Source of the DNA: Paenibacillus sp. UNC499MF
GTDB taxonomy: Bacteria > Bacillota > Bacilli > Paenibacillales > NBRC-103111
Length of the DNA: 64,000 bases
Direction: 5' to 3'
Assembly: GCF_900107975.1 (NCBI RefSeq)
Contig: NZ_FNVF01000003.1
Coordinates: 439,155 to 503,154 of the forward strand
Position numbers and translations under genes: made by a program. The stretch's first letter is position 1. Every line of letters starts with the position of its first letter. The notes beneath the pieces were generated by a model that saw only the letters and a program-made list of their open reading frames with translations, was not told where the DNA came from and did no database searches. Positions 1 through 8,478 of this stretch are shown in pieces.

Positions 1-1825
1 TGACATTTGCCGTTTCGGGAAAATAATAGCCGATATCGGCTCCGGCTGCCGTACCTTGCAAGTTGGCCCACTTTACTCCGGCAAGATTTTTGGACCAGCC
101 CAAATCACTCGGCATCGTCTCTCCGTTCACAATCAGCTTGTTGTTTCCCGCCGGATTAATCATCCGGTTCTCCACAATCGTTTCGACTTTTCGGCTGTCG
201 GGAGTTGTGATCCCCGCTCCCAATGCGACAATCTCGTTATCGAACATAAACCATGATTTTTTTCCATTTAATTTACTGCCTGGAGGAGCCAGATCCATTC
301 CGGCCGTACCATACAACTCGTCCATCGATGCTCCGCCGACCCAGCTTTTAGAGGTTACTTTACTGCCTGTCCTTGGCAAGCCGTCGGAGGTTGTTCCCGG
401 CATCCGGTATGAATTTACCGTCGGCCAGAATGCGTCTCTGAACTGAGCGGCATCGTTATTGTACAAATACGTCATGCCGTCGCCCGTGTACCAGCCCTTC
501 GTATGCTCGCCGTTGATTCCCCCCTCATAGTTGGAAATTCGCGAAGACGACATGCTGATAGCGTAGGCATATCCCTCCCGCGCATGAACAACACGATCCA
601 TCGCCGAAAATTGATGATGGACAATCAAATCCCCGCGCGGCACGACGGACGTATCCTTCATTAAAGCTTTGAAAAGAACAAGATCCCGAATCGGCATGCC
701 CTCATATTTGTTGGACATACTCGTATCCGATAAAACCCATTCTTTGACCATGCTTTTGTAACGGGCCGCAAGCTCGGGAGGAGCAAATTGTGACATCCGG
801 TTAATGGTCCACGCAGTTCCGCGAGTGTTGTTGTTATACCGCGATACCGCCCGCCCGCTGACCATTTCCATCATATGTCCGCCGTAAATGAGCGGCTCGA
901 ACGAATGGGTGATCCAGTCGTACGCATTCGCCAAGTTCGGATCTTGAATCGGCCAAGGCGAATCATTCAATATCGTCAAAAGCTTAGCGATATCGCCAAG
1001 CAGGACACTTCCGTAACTTCCGGTATACGCAATATTGTTATGCTGAATAAAAGAACCGTCGGAATAAAAACCGTCGCCGCTTGTTACCGGAGGAAATACC
1101 GAGCTAATGGAGCCGCGCGCCTGAACGATTTTCGTTTCACTTTTGCCGATAACTCCCCGAATCAGTACTGCCAATGCTTTATCCAAAAGGTTTGCGCCTG
1201 TTTCTTTCAATGTGCTGCCCAGCCGTAGGGTGGGATCGGGTATAAACTTGTCAATCGTCCGGGTATAACGGGCAACTTGCTCGGGAGAAAGGTGGTCATA
1301 CATTAAAGTCATGATATCGCCGAGAGACAGCGGTGATCCGATTTCCCAATCCCACCAGTTGTTGTATTTCGCTTTATTCTCATTAAAGCGATTGGTATAC
1401 ATCCAATCCAAACCCGCCATAATATCTTGTTTAAGCCCCTCATTCCGGTACAAGTCCGAGCCTTGAGTCGAGTAGGCAATCGCCATGTCCTTCAACCGGT
1501 TATAAGAAAGGGTAATATGGCTTGAATCCGTCGTACTCCCATAATCCGCCCACAACGACTTGCGTGCCGGGTCTTTAAGGAGCAGGTCCCAAAAGCCGGT
1601 TTTTTGGTCGTTGGTTACCTTTTTGGCGTTCGCCTCCACCGCTTGACGGATATCTTCATCGTTCAAATCGATTTGCCTGCCGCCCGTCAAAAACGCAAAC
1701 CATTTGTCCCTCATGGAATCGATCGGGTCCGGCTGCTGAGCTTGAACAGAAACGGGAAAAGAGGTGAAAATGAGCGCGACTATCGTTAAAGCAATGACTC
1801 CAACTTGCAAAATGGACTTTTTCAC
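1..1825 (-). CDS. Polysaccharide lyase family 8 (hyaluronate/xanthan/chondroitin-type lyase), C-terminus cut by window edge
   Basis: This is a secreted lyase that should cleave an acidic polysaccharide outside the cell by beta-elimination. The GTG start at 1825 follows an AAAGGAG site. A signal peptide spans residues 1-29, with likely cleavage after VQA. The PL8 alpha-toroid is clear: an aromatic patch NNWWDWEIG (155-163), a GAN motif (Asn212), and DGFYSDGSFIQH followed by YTGSYG (His262, Tyr271). The spacings Asn-50-His and His-9-Tyr equal those of the catalytic triad in pneumococcal hyaluronate lyase. About 608 codons are present; PL8 proteins usually run 750-1000 residues, so the beta-sandwich is mostly missing here. 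It lies 33 bp downstream of a dockerin protein gene and is probably cotranscribed with it. The substrate cannot be decided from the sequence. Confidence 0.93.
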   Translation of the reverse strand, partial: MKKSILQVGVIALTIVALIFTSFPVSVQAQQPDPIDSMRDKWFAFLTGGRQIDLNDEDIRQAVEANAKKVTNDQKTGFWDLLLKDPARKSLWADYGSTTDSSHITLSYNRLKDMAIAYSTQGSDLYRNEGLKQDIMAGLDWMYTNRFNENKAKYNNWWDWEIGSPLSLGDIMTLMYDHLSPEQVARYTRTIDKFIPDPTLRLGSTLKETGANLLDKALAVLIRGVIGKSETKIVQARGSISSVFPPVTSGDGFYSDGSFIQHNNIAYTGSYGSVLLGDIAKLLTILNDSPWPIQDPNLANAYDWITHSFEPLIYGGHMMEMVSGRAVSRYNNNTRGTAWTINRMSQFAPPELAARYKSMVKEWVLSDTSMSNKYEGMPIRDLVLFKALMKDTSVVPRGDLIVHHQFSAMDRVVHAREGYAYAISMSSSRISNYEGGINGEHTKGWYTGDGMTYLYNNDAAQFRDAFWPTVNSYRMPGTTSDGLPRTGSKVTSKSWVGGASMDELYGTAGMDLAPPGSKLNGKKSWFMFDNEIVALGAGITTPDSRKVETIVENRMINPAGNNKLIVNGETMPSDLGWSKNLAGVKWANLQGTAAGADIGYYFPETANV

Positions 1826-1858
1826 GAAAATAACACTCCTTTCGTTTATATAACTGAC

Positions 1859-2917
1859 TTATGGAAAAATCCGCTCCGCGAACCACATCAGGTCACTGCG
1901 GTCGATTTTATGGTCTCCGTTCACATCGGCAGCCTTTACCGTTTCCCAATCCGGGCTGCTTGTATCTTTACCGAAATGCGCGGCCGCCATAGCCAAATCT
2001 CCGACGGTTATTTTTCCATCGTTCGTAAGATCCCCCTGGATGCCTGCTTCTTTTACTGTAATTTCACTGGTTGCCGCAAAAGTTCCGTCCTCAGTCATCA
2101 CCGTTACGATCGCCTTCCCCGGCTTCAGAGCCGTCAGAACAGCAAGAGAACCTTGAGCCTCCACCTGCACAGCATCTTTGTTGTCGACCCGCCACTGCAG
2201 CGATAAACCGCTTACATTTTCAGGCGTCACCTTGGCCGTCAGGACAGCGGTTTGCTTTGTATCCATTGTCACACTCGTTTGGTCCAGCGCCAGGCCTGTC
2301 ACACTGTTCCATTTAACTAAAGAAATATCATCAAACCACACCGTACCTGTCCCTGTTTCGAAAAAGGGTTCCAGCCGGATATACTTCGCGTCCTCCGGAC
2401 TGTTTATGATCACTTCCCGCTTCATCCAGTCTTGAGTCCCCGTTAATTCTTCTGTCGAAGGCCCCGAACCTATCTTTTCATCTAGCGTTTTTCCGTCAAA
2501 ACCTTTGATGCTTTTAAAAAACTGTGTTCTTACAAACACGCCAATGCCCGAATTGACATCCTTCGTTTTCACCCAAACGCTCAGTTTATACGTTTGTCCG
2601 CCTGCAATCGGTACATCCTGAGAAAGACCCGTTCTGCTCAGAGCCAAATGTTCAAGCTGGACCGCTTGAGTCCCAGTATGGTAAACATCCCCGGTCACAG
2701 AGGCCTTTCCTGTCCCGCTTGCCAACCATAACCCCCAACCAACGGGTTCAGCTCCAGCCGCCCACTTTCCTGCCCCTGACTTTACACTTTCAAATCCGCC
2801 ATTAGAAACCAAATCAGGCTGCGGCTCGCTTGCATGGACGGCTGTCACAAATGAAAGCGCCTGCATCATGAAGCAAAAAAACAGAATTACCGAGATTCTT
2901 CTGCTCATCGAAGTCAT
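1859..2917 (-). CDS. Secreted carbohydrate-binding-like, Ig-like and dockerin type I protein
   Basis: This 352-residue exported protein has no recognisable catalytic domain. A signal peptide covers about residues 1-29. Residues 34-200 look like a CBM4/9-type jelly roll, opening with LVSNGGFES and closing with [10 protein letters not shown]. Residues about 205-288 resemble a bacterial Ig-like (BIG2) domain. Residues 294-352 form a dockerin type I module with two calcium loops, one starting [14 protein letters not shown] and one starting [14 protein letters not shown]. It precedes the PL8 lyase gene and probably forms one transcript with it, which suggests help with polysaccharide binding or display. 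Dockerins normally dock to cohesins; no cohesin is visible in this window. Domain assignments are by eye; the dockerin is the most certain. Confidence 0.85.
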   Translation of the reverse strand: MTSMSRRISVILFFCFMMQALSFVTAVHASEPQPDLVSNGGFESVKSGAGKWAAGAEPVGWGLWLASGTGKASVTGDVYHTGTQAVQLEHLALSRTGLSQDVPIAGGQTYKLSVWVKTKDVNSGIGVFVRTQFFKSIKGFDGKTLDEKIGSGPSTEELTGTQDWMKREVIINSPEDAKYIRLEPFFETGTGTVWFDDISLVKWNSVTGLALDQTSVTMDTKQTAVLTAKVTPENVSGLSLQWRVDNKDAVQVEAQGSLAVLTALKPGKAIVTVMTEDGTFAATSEITVKEAGIQGDLTNDGKITVGDLAMAAAHFGKDTSSPDWETVKAADVNGDHKIDRSDLMWFAERIFP

Positions 2918-2998
2918 TCACTTTGCTCCCCTCTCATTCTGATTTCAAGAATAAAATTCCTCTCCATCCTATCCTAGAGAAATATTTAGCAGCGTCCT

Positions 2999-3061
2999 AG
3001 TTCATTTTTTTGCTCTATCGTGAACGATTTTGACTTTATCAGGTCATTTTTTTACCTTATC
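2999..3061 (-). repeat. Three tandem 21-bp direct repeats upstream of the dockerin-PL8 genes
   Basis: Reading the minus strand, three head-to-tail units of exactly 21 bp occupy 3061-3041, 3040-3020 and 3019-2999. They begin GATAAGG, GATAAAG and GATAGAG, and each continues into an A-rich stretch. Units 1 and 3 agree at 17 of 21 positions; the middle unit is more diverged. A 21-bp period is two helical turns, so equivalent bases fall on one DNA face, as in operators for dimeric or tandem-bound activators. The array ends about 80 bp before the dockerin gene start, and no good sigma-A promoter is visible there, which fits an activator-dependent promoter. The binding protein is unknown. Confidence 0.6.
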
Positions 3062-3073
3062 TTGTGAGAGTAT

Positions 3074-3125
3074 AAAAAAATACCGCCCTTCATCGGATTT
3101 TTGCAAATCCAATAAATAACGGTAT
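3074..3125 (-). terminator. Rho-independent terminator after spo0A
   Basis: On the minus strand an outer stem ATACCG/CGGTAT encloses an inner hairpin GGATTT/AAATCC and is followed by seven T residues. It lies about 115 nt past the spo0A stop and ends the long accB-to-spo0A run. The rest of the 2918-3238 gap holds the 21-bp repeats and the leader of the dockerin gene; nothing else was seen there. Confidence 0.7.
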
Positions 3126-3238
3126 CGGTTGGTATTTGGTGCATAAAAGTTTATCGCTTAGTATCGCTGATTTTAGAGAATTACCGCAAAAATTGTTCTT
3201 CAAGAATATCCGAAACCCGGTCAGCTCTAAGCTTACCT

Positions 3239-4033
3239 TCAGCTCACCTTGTGCTCAATCCGCAGCTTATCCGCCACCATCGCGATGAATTCGCTGTTAG
3301 TCGGTTTCGACTTCGAAATGTTCACGGTGTAGCCGAAAATAAACGAGATGCTGTCGATGTTGCCGCGCGTCCAGGCGACTTCAATCGCGTGACGGATGGC
3401 GCGTTCGACGCGGCTCGGGGTGGTTTTGTATTTTTCCGCAATGGCGGGATACAGCGTCTTGGTGATGGCGCCGAGAATTTCGATGTTGTTGTACACCATC
3501 GTGATCGCTTCGCGCAGATATTGATATCCTTTAATATGCGCAGGTACGCCGATTTCATGTATGATTGTCGTAATGTTAGCGTCCAGATTTTTGCTTTTCG
3601 GCATCTGAACGACATTCGCTTTCATGGAACTGGTCGACGTAACAGCCGGCTGATTGCCCACCAGCTGACGGATCCGGTTCGTCAGAACTTCCATGTCAAA
3701 AGGCTTCAAAATATAATAGGAGGCGCCAAGCTGCACGGCTTTCTGCGTGATATTCTCCTGGCCGAAGGCCGTGAGCATAATGATCCGCGGAGCCGGATTT
3801 AAGTTCATTTCGCGAAGCTTCTCGAGTACACCCAGGCCGTCCAAATGAGGCATGATAATATCCAAAATGAGAATATCAGGCACATCATTCTGCGTTTCCA
3901 TAAAACGGAGCACTTCGTTTCCGTTATAGGCGATGCCTGCAATCTCCATATCTTCCTGTTCACTGATAAATTCGGAAAGTAAATGTGTAAACTCTCGGTT
4001 GTCGTCCGCTAACAAAACTTGAATCTTTTGCAA
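3239..4033 (-). CDS. spo0A: Sporulation master response regulator Spo0A
   Basis: This is the phosphorelay-controlled transcription factor that commits cells to sporulation. The N-terminal receiver shows the acidic pair Asp10-Asp11, the phosphoacceptor Asp58 in [12 protein letters not shown], and the conserved Thr and Lys of MLTAFG and LKPFD. The C-terminal effector domain keeps the recognition helix [15 protein letters not shown], which in the family reads TGTCGAA boxes. The start is taken as TTG at 4033 because AAAGGAGG sits 8 nt upstream; this gives 264 residues, near the usual 267. A longer in-frame ATG at 4111 lacks a ribosome site. It follows spoIVB as in other Bacillales, with its own promoter and three 0A boxes in between. 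Confidence 0.98.
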   Translation of the reverse strand: MQKIQVLLADDNREFTHLLSEFISEQEDMEIAGIAYNGNEVLRFMETQNDVPDILILDIIMPHLDGLGVLEKLREMNLNPAPRIIMLTAFGQENITQKAVQLGASYYILKPFDMEVLTNRIRQLVGNQPAVTSTSSMKANVVQMPKSKNLDANITTIIHEIGVPAHIKGYQYLREAITMVYNNIEILGAITKTLYPAIAEKYKTTPSRVERAIRHAIEVAWTRGNIDSISFIFGYTVNISKSKPTNSEFIAMVADKLRIEHKVS

Positions 4034-4093
4034 CTTGAAAGCCTCCTTTATTTGTAAAAAAATCGAGGGTTTTCTAATTCCTTGTTGTATCAT

Positions 4094-4100
4094 TTCGACA
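4094..4100 (-). promoter_or_regulatory. 0A box (Spo0A site) in the spo0A leader
   Basis: An exact TGTCGAA lies on the minus strand, 61 bp before the TTG start of spo0A. It matches the core Spo0A binding element and is one of three exact copies in about 110 bp, so autoregulation is likely. Confidence 0.65.
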
Positions 4101-4119
4101 CGCCTAATCAAATTCCTTC

Positions 4120-4126
4120 TGTCGAA
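4120..4126 (+). promoter_or_regulatory. 0A box (Spo0A site) upstream of spo0A
   Basis: An exact TGTCGAA lies on the plus strand, inverted relative to the copies at 4094 and 4195. It sits between the sigma-A promoter and the gene. Confidence 0.65.
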
Positions 4127-4161
4127 AAATTATTTTCTTTATTTTTGTGAGCAGTTATTTT

Positions 4162-4189
4162 ATAATAGAGTTTTATTTTGGTATTTCAA
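4162..4189 (-). promoter_or_regulatory. sigma-A promoter of spo0A
   Basis: The minus strand reads TTGAAA (4189-4184), 16 bp, TATTAT (4167-4162). It is the best vegetative-type promoter in the spoIVB-spo0A gap. In B. subtilis spo0A has a vegetative and a sigma-H promoter. A possible sigma-H element (AGGAATTT then CGAAAT) lies near 4096-4118 but is weak. Confidence 0.6.
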
Positions 4190-4194
4190 CATTT

Positions 4195-4201
4195 TTCGAC
4201 A
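4195..4201 (-). promoter_or_regulatory. 0A box (Spo0A site) just upstream of the spo0A -35
   Basis: An exact TGTCGAA lies on the minus strand, 5 bp upstream of the -35 hexamer of the sigma-A promoter. This position suits repression or activation of that promoter by phosphorylated Spo0A. Confidence 0.65.
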
Positions 4202-4231
4202 AATCGTTCGCAAAAAAGAAAGAACCAAAGG

Positions 4232-5566
4232 CTAACTCGCCTTCAGTCCTTTCGCATCTGATTCGGGCCGGAGCAGAATGCCTGCATCCTGGAGCATCCA
4301 TTCAATAAAACAGCCATACCCGCTGGAAGGATCGTTCACGAAAACGTGGGTGACGGCGCCGATCATTTTGCCGTTCTGGATGATCGGGCTTCCGCTCATC
4401 CCCTGCACGATGCCGCCGGTCTTCTCAAGGAGCCGTTTGTCGGTTACTTTGATAACCATGCCCTTGGTTGCCGGGCTTCCCTGCTTCGCCACATGCACGA
4501 CCTCGATATCGAACTTCTCCACTTTTTGTCCGTTCACGACCGTGTAAATTTGAGCCGGACCTTCTTTTACCTCTTCCGCGAATGCGACAGGAATCGGAGT
4601 TCGGGATAAACTATACTCAGGAGCTTCTTCCATTTTGCCGAAAATGCCGAACGGGGTGTTTTTCTCGATCGTTCCGATCACCTTGCTGTCCCGGAAAATC
4701 TGCGCATGCTTCTCGCCGGGCTCGCCGTTCTGGCTCTTGGCGATCGACGTGACGCTCGAGTGAACGACCTCCCCGCTGCCGACCACGATCGGAGTCTGGG
4801 TGTCCATATCGGTAATCACATGGCCTAAGGCACCGTAAACGTTCTGTTCGGGCGCGTAGAAGGTCAGAGTGCCTACTCCTGCCGCGGAATCGCGGATATA
4901 CAGACCGAGCCGGTACGACTTGTCCACGACGTCATAAGCGGGCTTGAGCTTAAGGTCGAAGCGCTGATTGCCTCTTTGCACCGTCAGCTCCAGCGGTTTC
5001 TTGTTTTGACCGGCTTTGTTGACGAGACCGGACACCTTGGACACGTCCGCGGAAGGACTCCCGTTGATCGCAACAATCAAATCACCGACCTGCACCTTCG
5101 CTTCTTCACCCGGCGAGATCTTCTGATTCTCGGTCACGGCGACCAGATGATGGCCTACAACCAGAATGCCGGCTGACTTGATTTTGACGCCAATGGTTTG
5201 CCCGCCGGGAAGGACTTTAAGGTCCGGCACGACATTGACCTTAACGGTCTTGAGGGGTATGGCTCCGAACAGCTTCAGTTTCATCTCGGTATAGCCCTGC
5301 TGATTGGACTGGAGGGAAATCGGATCTTTCAAATTAACTTGAAATGAGTGCCGGGAGTTCCCGTTAACCTTGACTATTTCGGGGTCTTCCACCGTAAGCA
5401 TGGCGTTGACCGGCATGGAAAGCCTGATTTCTTTGGCTTGCCCGCTGAAAAACCGGAGCTCATCGGGGAAGGAGGCGAAGCTTTGGAAAGGGGCGGATAC
5501 ACTTAGGATACAAACGAAGAAAACGAGCAGGAGACCAATGAATCTTCTACGACGATTCGATTTCAC
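4232..5566 (-). CDS. spoIVB: SpoIVB serine peptidase (sigma-K checkpoint signal)
   Basis: SpoIVB is made in the forespore, exported into the intermembrane space, and triggers pro-sigma-K processing. The start is GTG at 5566, 7 nt after AGGAGGG, giving 444 residues (B. subtilis about 426). An N-terminal membrane segment spans about residues 9-31. A PDZ domain follows mid-protein, with VGDLIVAINGSP. The C-terminal S55 peptidase carries GALGHVITDMDT with the catalytic His and GMSGSPIIQNGKMIGAVTH with the catalytic Ser near 391. It lies between recN and spo0A, its conserved place. No clear sigma-F/G promoter was recognised in the 111-bp gap behind recN. Confidence 0.97.
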   Translation of the reverse strand: MKSNRRRRFIGLLLVFFVCILSVSAPFQSFASFPDELRFFSGQAKEIRLSMPVNAMLTVEDPEIVKVNGNSRHSFQVNLKDPISLQSNQQGYTEMKLKLFGAIPLKTVKVNVVPDLKVLPGGQTIGVKIKSAGILVVGHHLVAVTENQKISPGEEAKVQVGDLIVAINGSPSADVSKVSGLVNKAGQNKKPLELTVQRGNQRFDLKLKPAYDVVDKSYRLGLYIRDSAAGVGTLTFYAPEQNVYGALGHVITDMDTQTPIVVGSGEVVHSSVTSIAKSQNGEPGEKHAQIFRDSKVIGTIEKNTPFGIFGKMEEAPEYSLSRTPIPVAFAEEVKEGPAQIYTVVNGQKVEKFDIEVVHVAKQGSPATKGMVIKVTDKRLLEKTGGIVQGMSGSPIIQNGKMIGAVTHVFVNDPSSGYGCFIEWMLQDAGILLRPESDAKGLKAS

Positions 5567-5677
5567 AAGACACCCTCCTTCTGCTTTCTTGCCCTGACGA
5601 ACCCTCGTCAAATGCGTACCTTTAAGGTATCCTCCCTCCATTCGTTTTATAACTGCAAATGCTTCTAGGGGCCTCAG

Positions 5678-7417
5678 TTAGTTCCTTGACTTTTTTTCGT
5701 CTGCCAATGCAAGCATTTCTTGAGCATGATGCAGAGTCGTTTCCGTCACTTCGACCCCTCCGAGCATCCGGGCAAGCTCTTCGATACGGCCGCGGCGGTC
5801 CAGATCGGTCACGCGGGTAAACGTGCGTTCTCCCTGAACTTCCTTATGAATGTAAAAATGTACGTCGGCCATGCATGCCACCTGGGGTAAATGCGTAATG
5901 CTAAAGACCTGGCAGCTGCGCGAAAGCAGGGAAAGCTTCTCCGCGATCGCCTGGGCCGCCCGTCCGCTGACACCGGTGTCCACTTCGTCGAACACGAGGA
6001 CCGGGATCTGATCCAGGCGGGCGAAAATGCTTTTCATCGCAAGCATAATCCGCGACAGCTCCCCGCCGGAAGCGATCTTGCTGAGCCCGCGGAGCGGTTC
6101 TCCGGGATTCGGCGCCATCAGGAACTCGACGAGATCGACACCGTCCCGGGTAAATTTAACGGGCGGCTCGTCGCCGATCTCCAGCCCCCCGCTGCCTTCA
6201 GGAACCGGCGTATGCGATACCTGGACGCGGAACTGCGTGCGCTCCATATGCAGGTCGCGGAGCTCCGTCTCGATTTCTCCGGCCAGACGGTCCGCGATTT
6301 TTTTGCGGGAACCGGACAGCTTCCGCGCCGCTTTCGTGAGCTGCACGATTTCACGGTCGAGCTTTTCTTGGAGCTTCTGGATAATCTCGTCCTTGTTCTC
6401 GATCGTGGCGAGTTCCCCGCTGATTTTCTCGCTGTAAGCCAAAATCTCCGCAATCGTATCGCCGTATTTGCGCCGAAGCGAAGCGATTAAATCGAGCCGG
6501 AGCTCGATTTCGTCAAGCCTCTCGGGATTGAACTCGATATCGTCGCGGTAATCCCTCAGCTGGTAAGCGGCATCTTCAAGCTGGTAAAACGCGCTCTGCA
6601 TCTGCTCCAGCAGAGGGGCGATTCCCGCACTGTCGATAGCCGCCACGTCCTGGATGCGGGTGATGGCTTTGCCTATGGCTTCCAGCCCGCTGCTCGCGCC
6701 GTACAGCGTATCGTAGGAGCCGGCAACGCTCGAATACAGCTTTTCGGCGTTCGCCAGCTTGCTTTTCTCCTCCGTCAGCGTGACGTCCTCGCCTTCCTTC
6801 AAGGCTGCCGCCGCGATTTCGTCCACCTGGAAACGGTAAAGATCGATCATTTGCAGCGACTGCTTGCTCGTTTCCCGGAGCGCCTTCAGCTCTTTGCGGA
6901 GCTTCGTGTAGCGGTCGTACGATTCGCGGTATGCCGCCAGGTTGGGACCTACCTCTTTATCTCCGTATGCATCGAGCCAGTGGATGTGTTCGTCCGATTT
7001 GAGAAGAGACTGATGCTCATGCTGGCCGTGAATATTGACGAGCCAGCCGCCGACTTCGCGCAGCATCGTCAAATTGACGAGCTGGCCGTTGATCCGGCTG
7101 GAGCTTTTGCCACTTGCCGTCACTTCCCGGCGGATCAGCAGCTGTTCCTCTCCCGCGGCTTCGATACCGAGCTGGGCAAGCGTGGCCCAGACGGGATGTC
7201 CTTCGCCGATTTCGAAAACAGCCTCGATCTCGGCTTTCTCGCTGCCGTAGCGGACCAATTCGGAGGAACCCCGGCCGCCGACAATCAAGCTCAGCGCGTC
7301 GATAATGATGGATTTACCGGCACCGGTCTCACCCGTCAGAACATGAAAGCCGGATTTAAATCCGATGTGAACGTATTCGATAACCGCCAAATTGCGGATA
7401 GACAGTTCTGTGAGCAT
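5678..7417 (-). CDS. recN: DNA repair protein RecN
   Basis: RecN is an SMC-like ATPase that acts early at DNA double-strand breaks. The ATG start follows an AGGGGAGG site. Walker A is GETGAGKS at 29-36. The central part is coiled coil (roughly residues 150-400). The C-terminal half-site has the ABC signature ASGGELSRIMLA and Walker B VLVFDEVDTGVSG. The length of 579 residues is typical. It follows argR by 32 bp, so the pair is probably cotranscribed; the same argR-recN order occurs across Bacillales. Confidence 0.98.
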   Translation of the reverse strand: MLTELSIRNLAVIEYVHIGFKSGFHVLTGETGAGKSIIIDALSLIVGGRGSSELVRYGSEKAEIEAVFEIGEGHPVWATLAQLGIEAAGEEQLLIRREVTASGKSSSRINGQLVNLTMLREVGGWLVNIHGQHEHQSLLKSDEHIHWLDAYGDKEVGPNLAAYRESYDRYTKLRKELKALRETSKQSLQMIDLYRFQVDEIAAAALKEGEDVTLTEEKSKLANAEKLYSSVAGSYDTLYGASSGLEAIGKAITRIQDVAAIDSAGIAPLLEQMQSAFYQLEDAAYQLRDYRDDIEFNPERLDEIELRLDLIASLRRKYGDTIAEILAYSEKISGELATIENKDEIIQKLQEKLDREIVQLTKAARKLSGSRKKIADRLAGEIETELRDLHMERTQFRVQVSHTPVPEGSGGLEIGDEPPVKFTRDGVDLVEFLMAPNPGEPLRGLSKIASGGELSRIMLAMKSIFARLDQIPVLVFDEVDTGVSGRAAQAIAEKLSLLSRSCQVFSITHLPQVACMADVHFYIHKEVQGERTFTRVTDLDRRGRIEELARMLGGVEVTETTLHHAQEMLALADEKKSRN

Positions 7418-7449
7418 AGGTCCTCCCCTGAATTCGCTGCATGACCGAG

Positions 7450-7896
7450 TCAGATCAGCGACATAATCTGATTCACGACTTTCTGGCTGACGTCCTTCGT
7501 CCGGCAGATGATCAGAATCGTGTCATCCCCGCAAATCGTCCCCATGATTTCATTCCATTCCAAATTATCGATCAAGGCGCAGATCGTATTTGCCGTTCCC
7601 GGCATACACTTCATGACAACCAGATTCTCGGTAAAATCGATGTTGATAAAATGATCGCTTAGCGCCCGTTTGAGCCGCTGCATCGGATTGTAGCGCTGAT
7701 CAGCCGGCATTGAATATTTGTACCTTCCGTCATCAAGCGGGACTTTGATCAGATGCAGTTCTTTAATGTCCCGGGAAACCGTCGCCTGGGTCACGTTGAA
7801 ACCGGCGCTGCGCAGTGATTCCACCAGCTCGTCCTGAGTTTCGATCTCATGGCCCGTAATGATTTCCCGGATTTTAACGTGGCGTTGCCCCTTCAT
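7450..7896 (-). CDS. argR: Arginine repressor ArgR/AhrC
   Basis: This hexameric arginine-responsive regulator represses arginine synthesis and activates catabolism in Bacillales (AhrC). The N-terminal winged helix includes [17 protein letters not shown]. The C-terminal oligomerisation and arginine-binding domain has [14 protein letters not shown] with the GDDT ligand motif. The length of 148 residues matches the family. Its ATG overlaps the stop of the upstream unknown gene by 4 bp (ATGA), which implies translational coupling. No arginine genes lie nearby; the position beside recN is conserved. Confidence 0.97.
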   Translation of the reverse strand: MKGQRHVKIREIITGHEIETQDELVESLRSAGFNVTQATVSRDIKELHLIKVPLDDGRYKYSMPADQRYNPMQRLKRALSDHFINIDFTENLVVMKCMPGTANTICALIDNLEWNEIMGTICGDDTILIICRTKDVSQKVVNQIMSLI

Positions 7897-8363
7897 TCGA
7901 ACACCTCAATGGTAAACGTAATTTGTTTGATCTTGCGTCCGTTCATGTCCACGTACAGCACTCCGGCCGCTTCCGGCACGAGGAGCGAATACACCAGCAG
8001 CATGTCGCGGATAGCGCTTCCTGTCATCTCAAGCGGCCTGCGTTCGCGTGCCACCTTGACGAGATACAGATTGTCCTCTTTTTCAGCAAAATAGTCGATA
8101 AACAGGCGGCTGTACAGCTCATCCTTCTGATTCAGGGTCATGGAAATCGGGATTTTGGTTTTCCCGCCGACCACGTCAAACCCCGCACCGATCAGAAGCT
8201 CGACAACTTCATCGTCCTCCGGAACTTCGTTATAGTCCGTCATGCGGACAGGTTGGAACGAATCCGTGTAAGGCTCGTACAGCCACTTTCGGAAACTTAT
8301 GCCGGCCCATGCTGCGAGAAGTCCTAAAAGCAAAATTAGGATAAGCGTATCCCCGTGCTGCAT
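7893..8363 (-). CDS. Membrane-anchored protein of unknown function between tlyA and argR
   Basis: The function is not recognised. The 156-residue product starts with a short polar stretch and one hydrophobic segment (about residues 7-22). A basic, aromatic patch (RKWLYEPY) and a soluble domain with mixed alpha/beta character follow. The soluble part contains [23 protein letters not shown] and ends in a beta-rich stretch. A ribosome site GAGGTGAT precedes the ATG. The gene overlaps argR by 4 bp, so it is probably cotranslated with the repressor. Topology suggests a cytoplasmic domain held at the membrane by one N-terminal helix. No catalytic motif was seen. Confidence 0.8.
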   Translation of the reverse strand: MQHGDTLILILLLGLLAAWAGISFRKWLYEPYTDSFQPVRMTDYNEVPEDDEVVELLIGAGFDVVGGKTKIPISMTLNQKDELYSRLFIDYFAEKEDNLYLVKVARERRPLEMTGSAIRDMLLVYSLLVPEAAGVLYVDMNGRKIKQITFTIEVFE

Positions 8364-8478
8364 ACCGGATCACCTCGACGTACCTATTCGCTAAGGGAGG
8401 CGAGGATTCCTTTTGCCGGGAAGCCTTTTCCGGTTGTTTTGCCGTATAAAAACCTTCTGCGCGGACCAGCTTGATATT

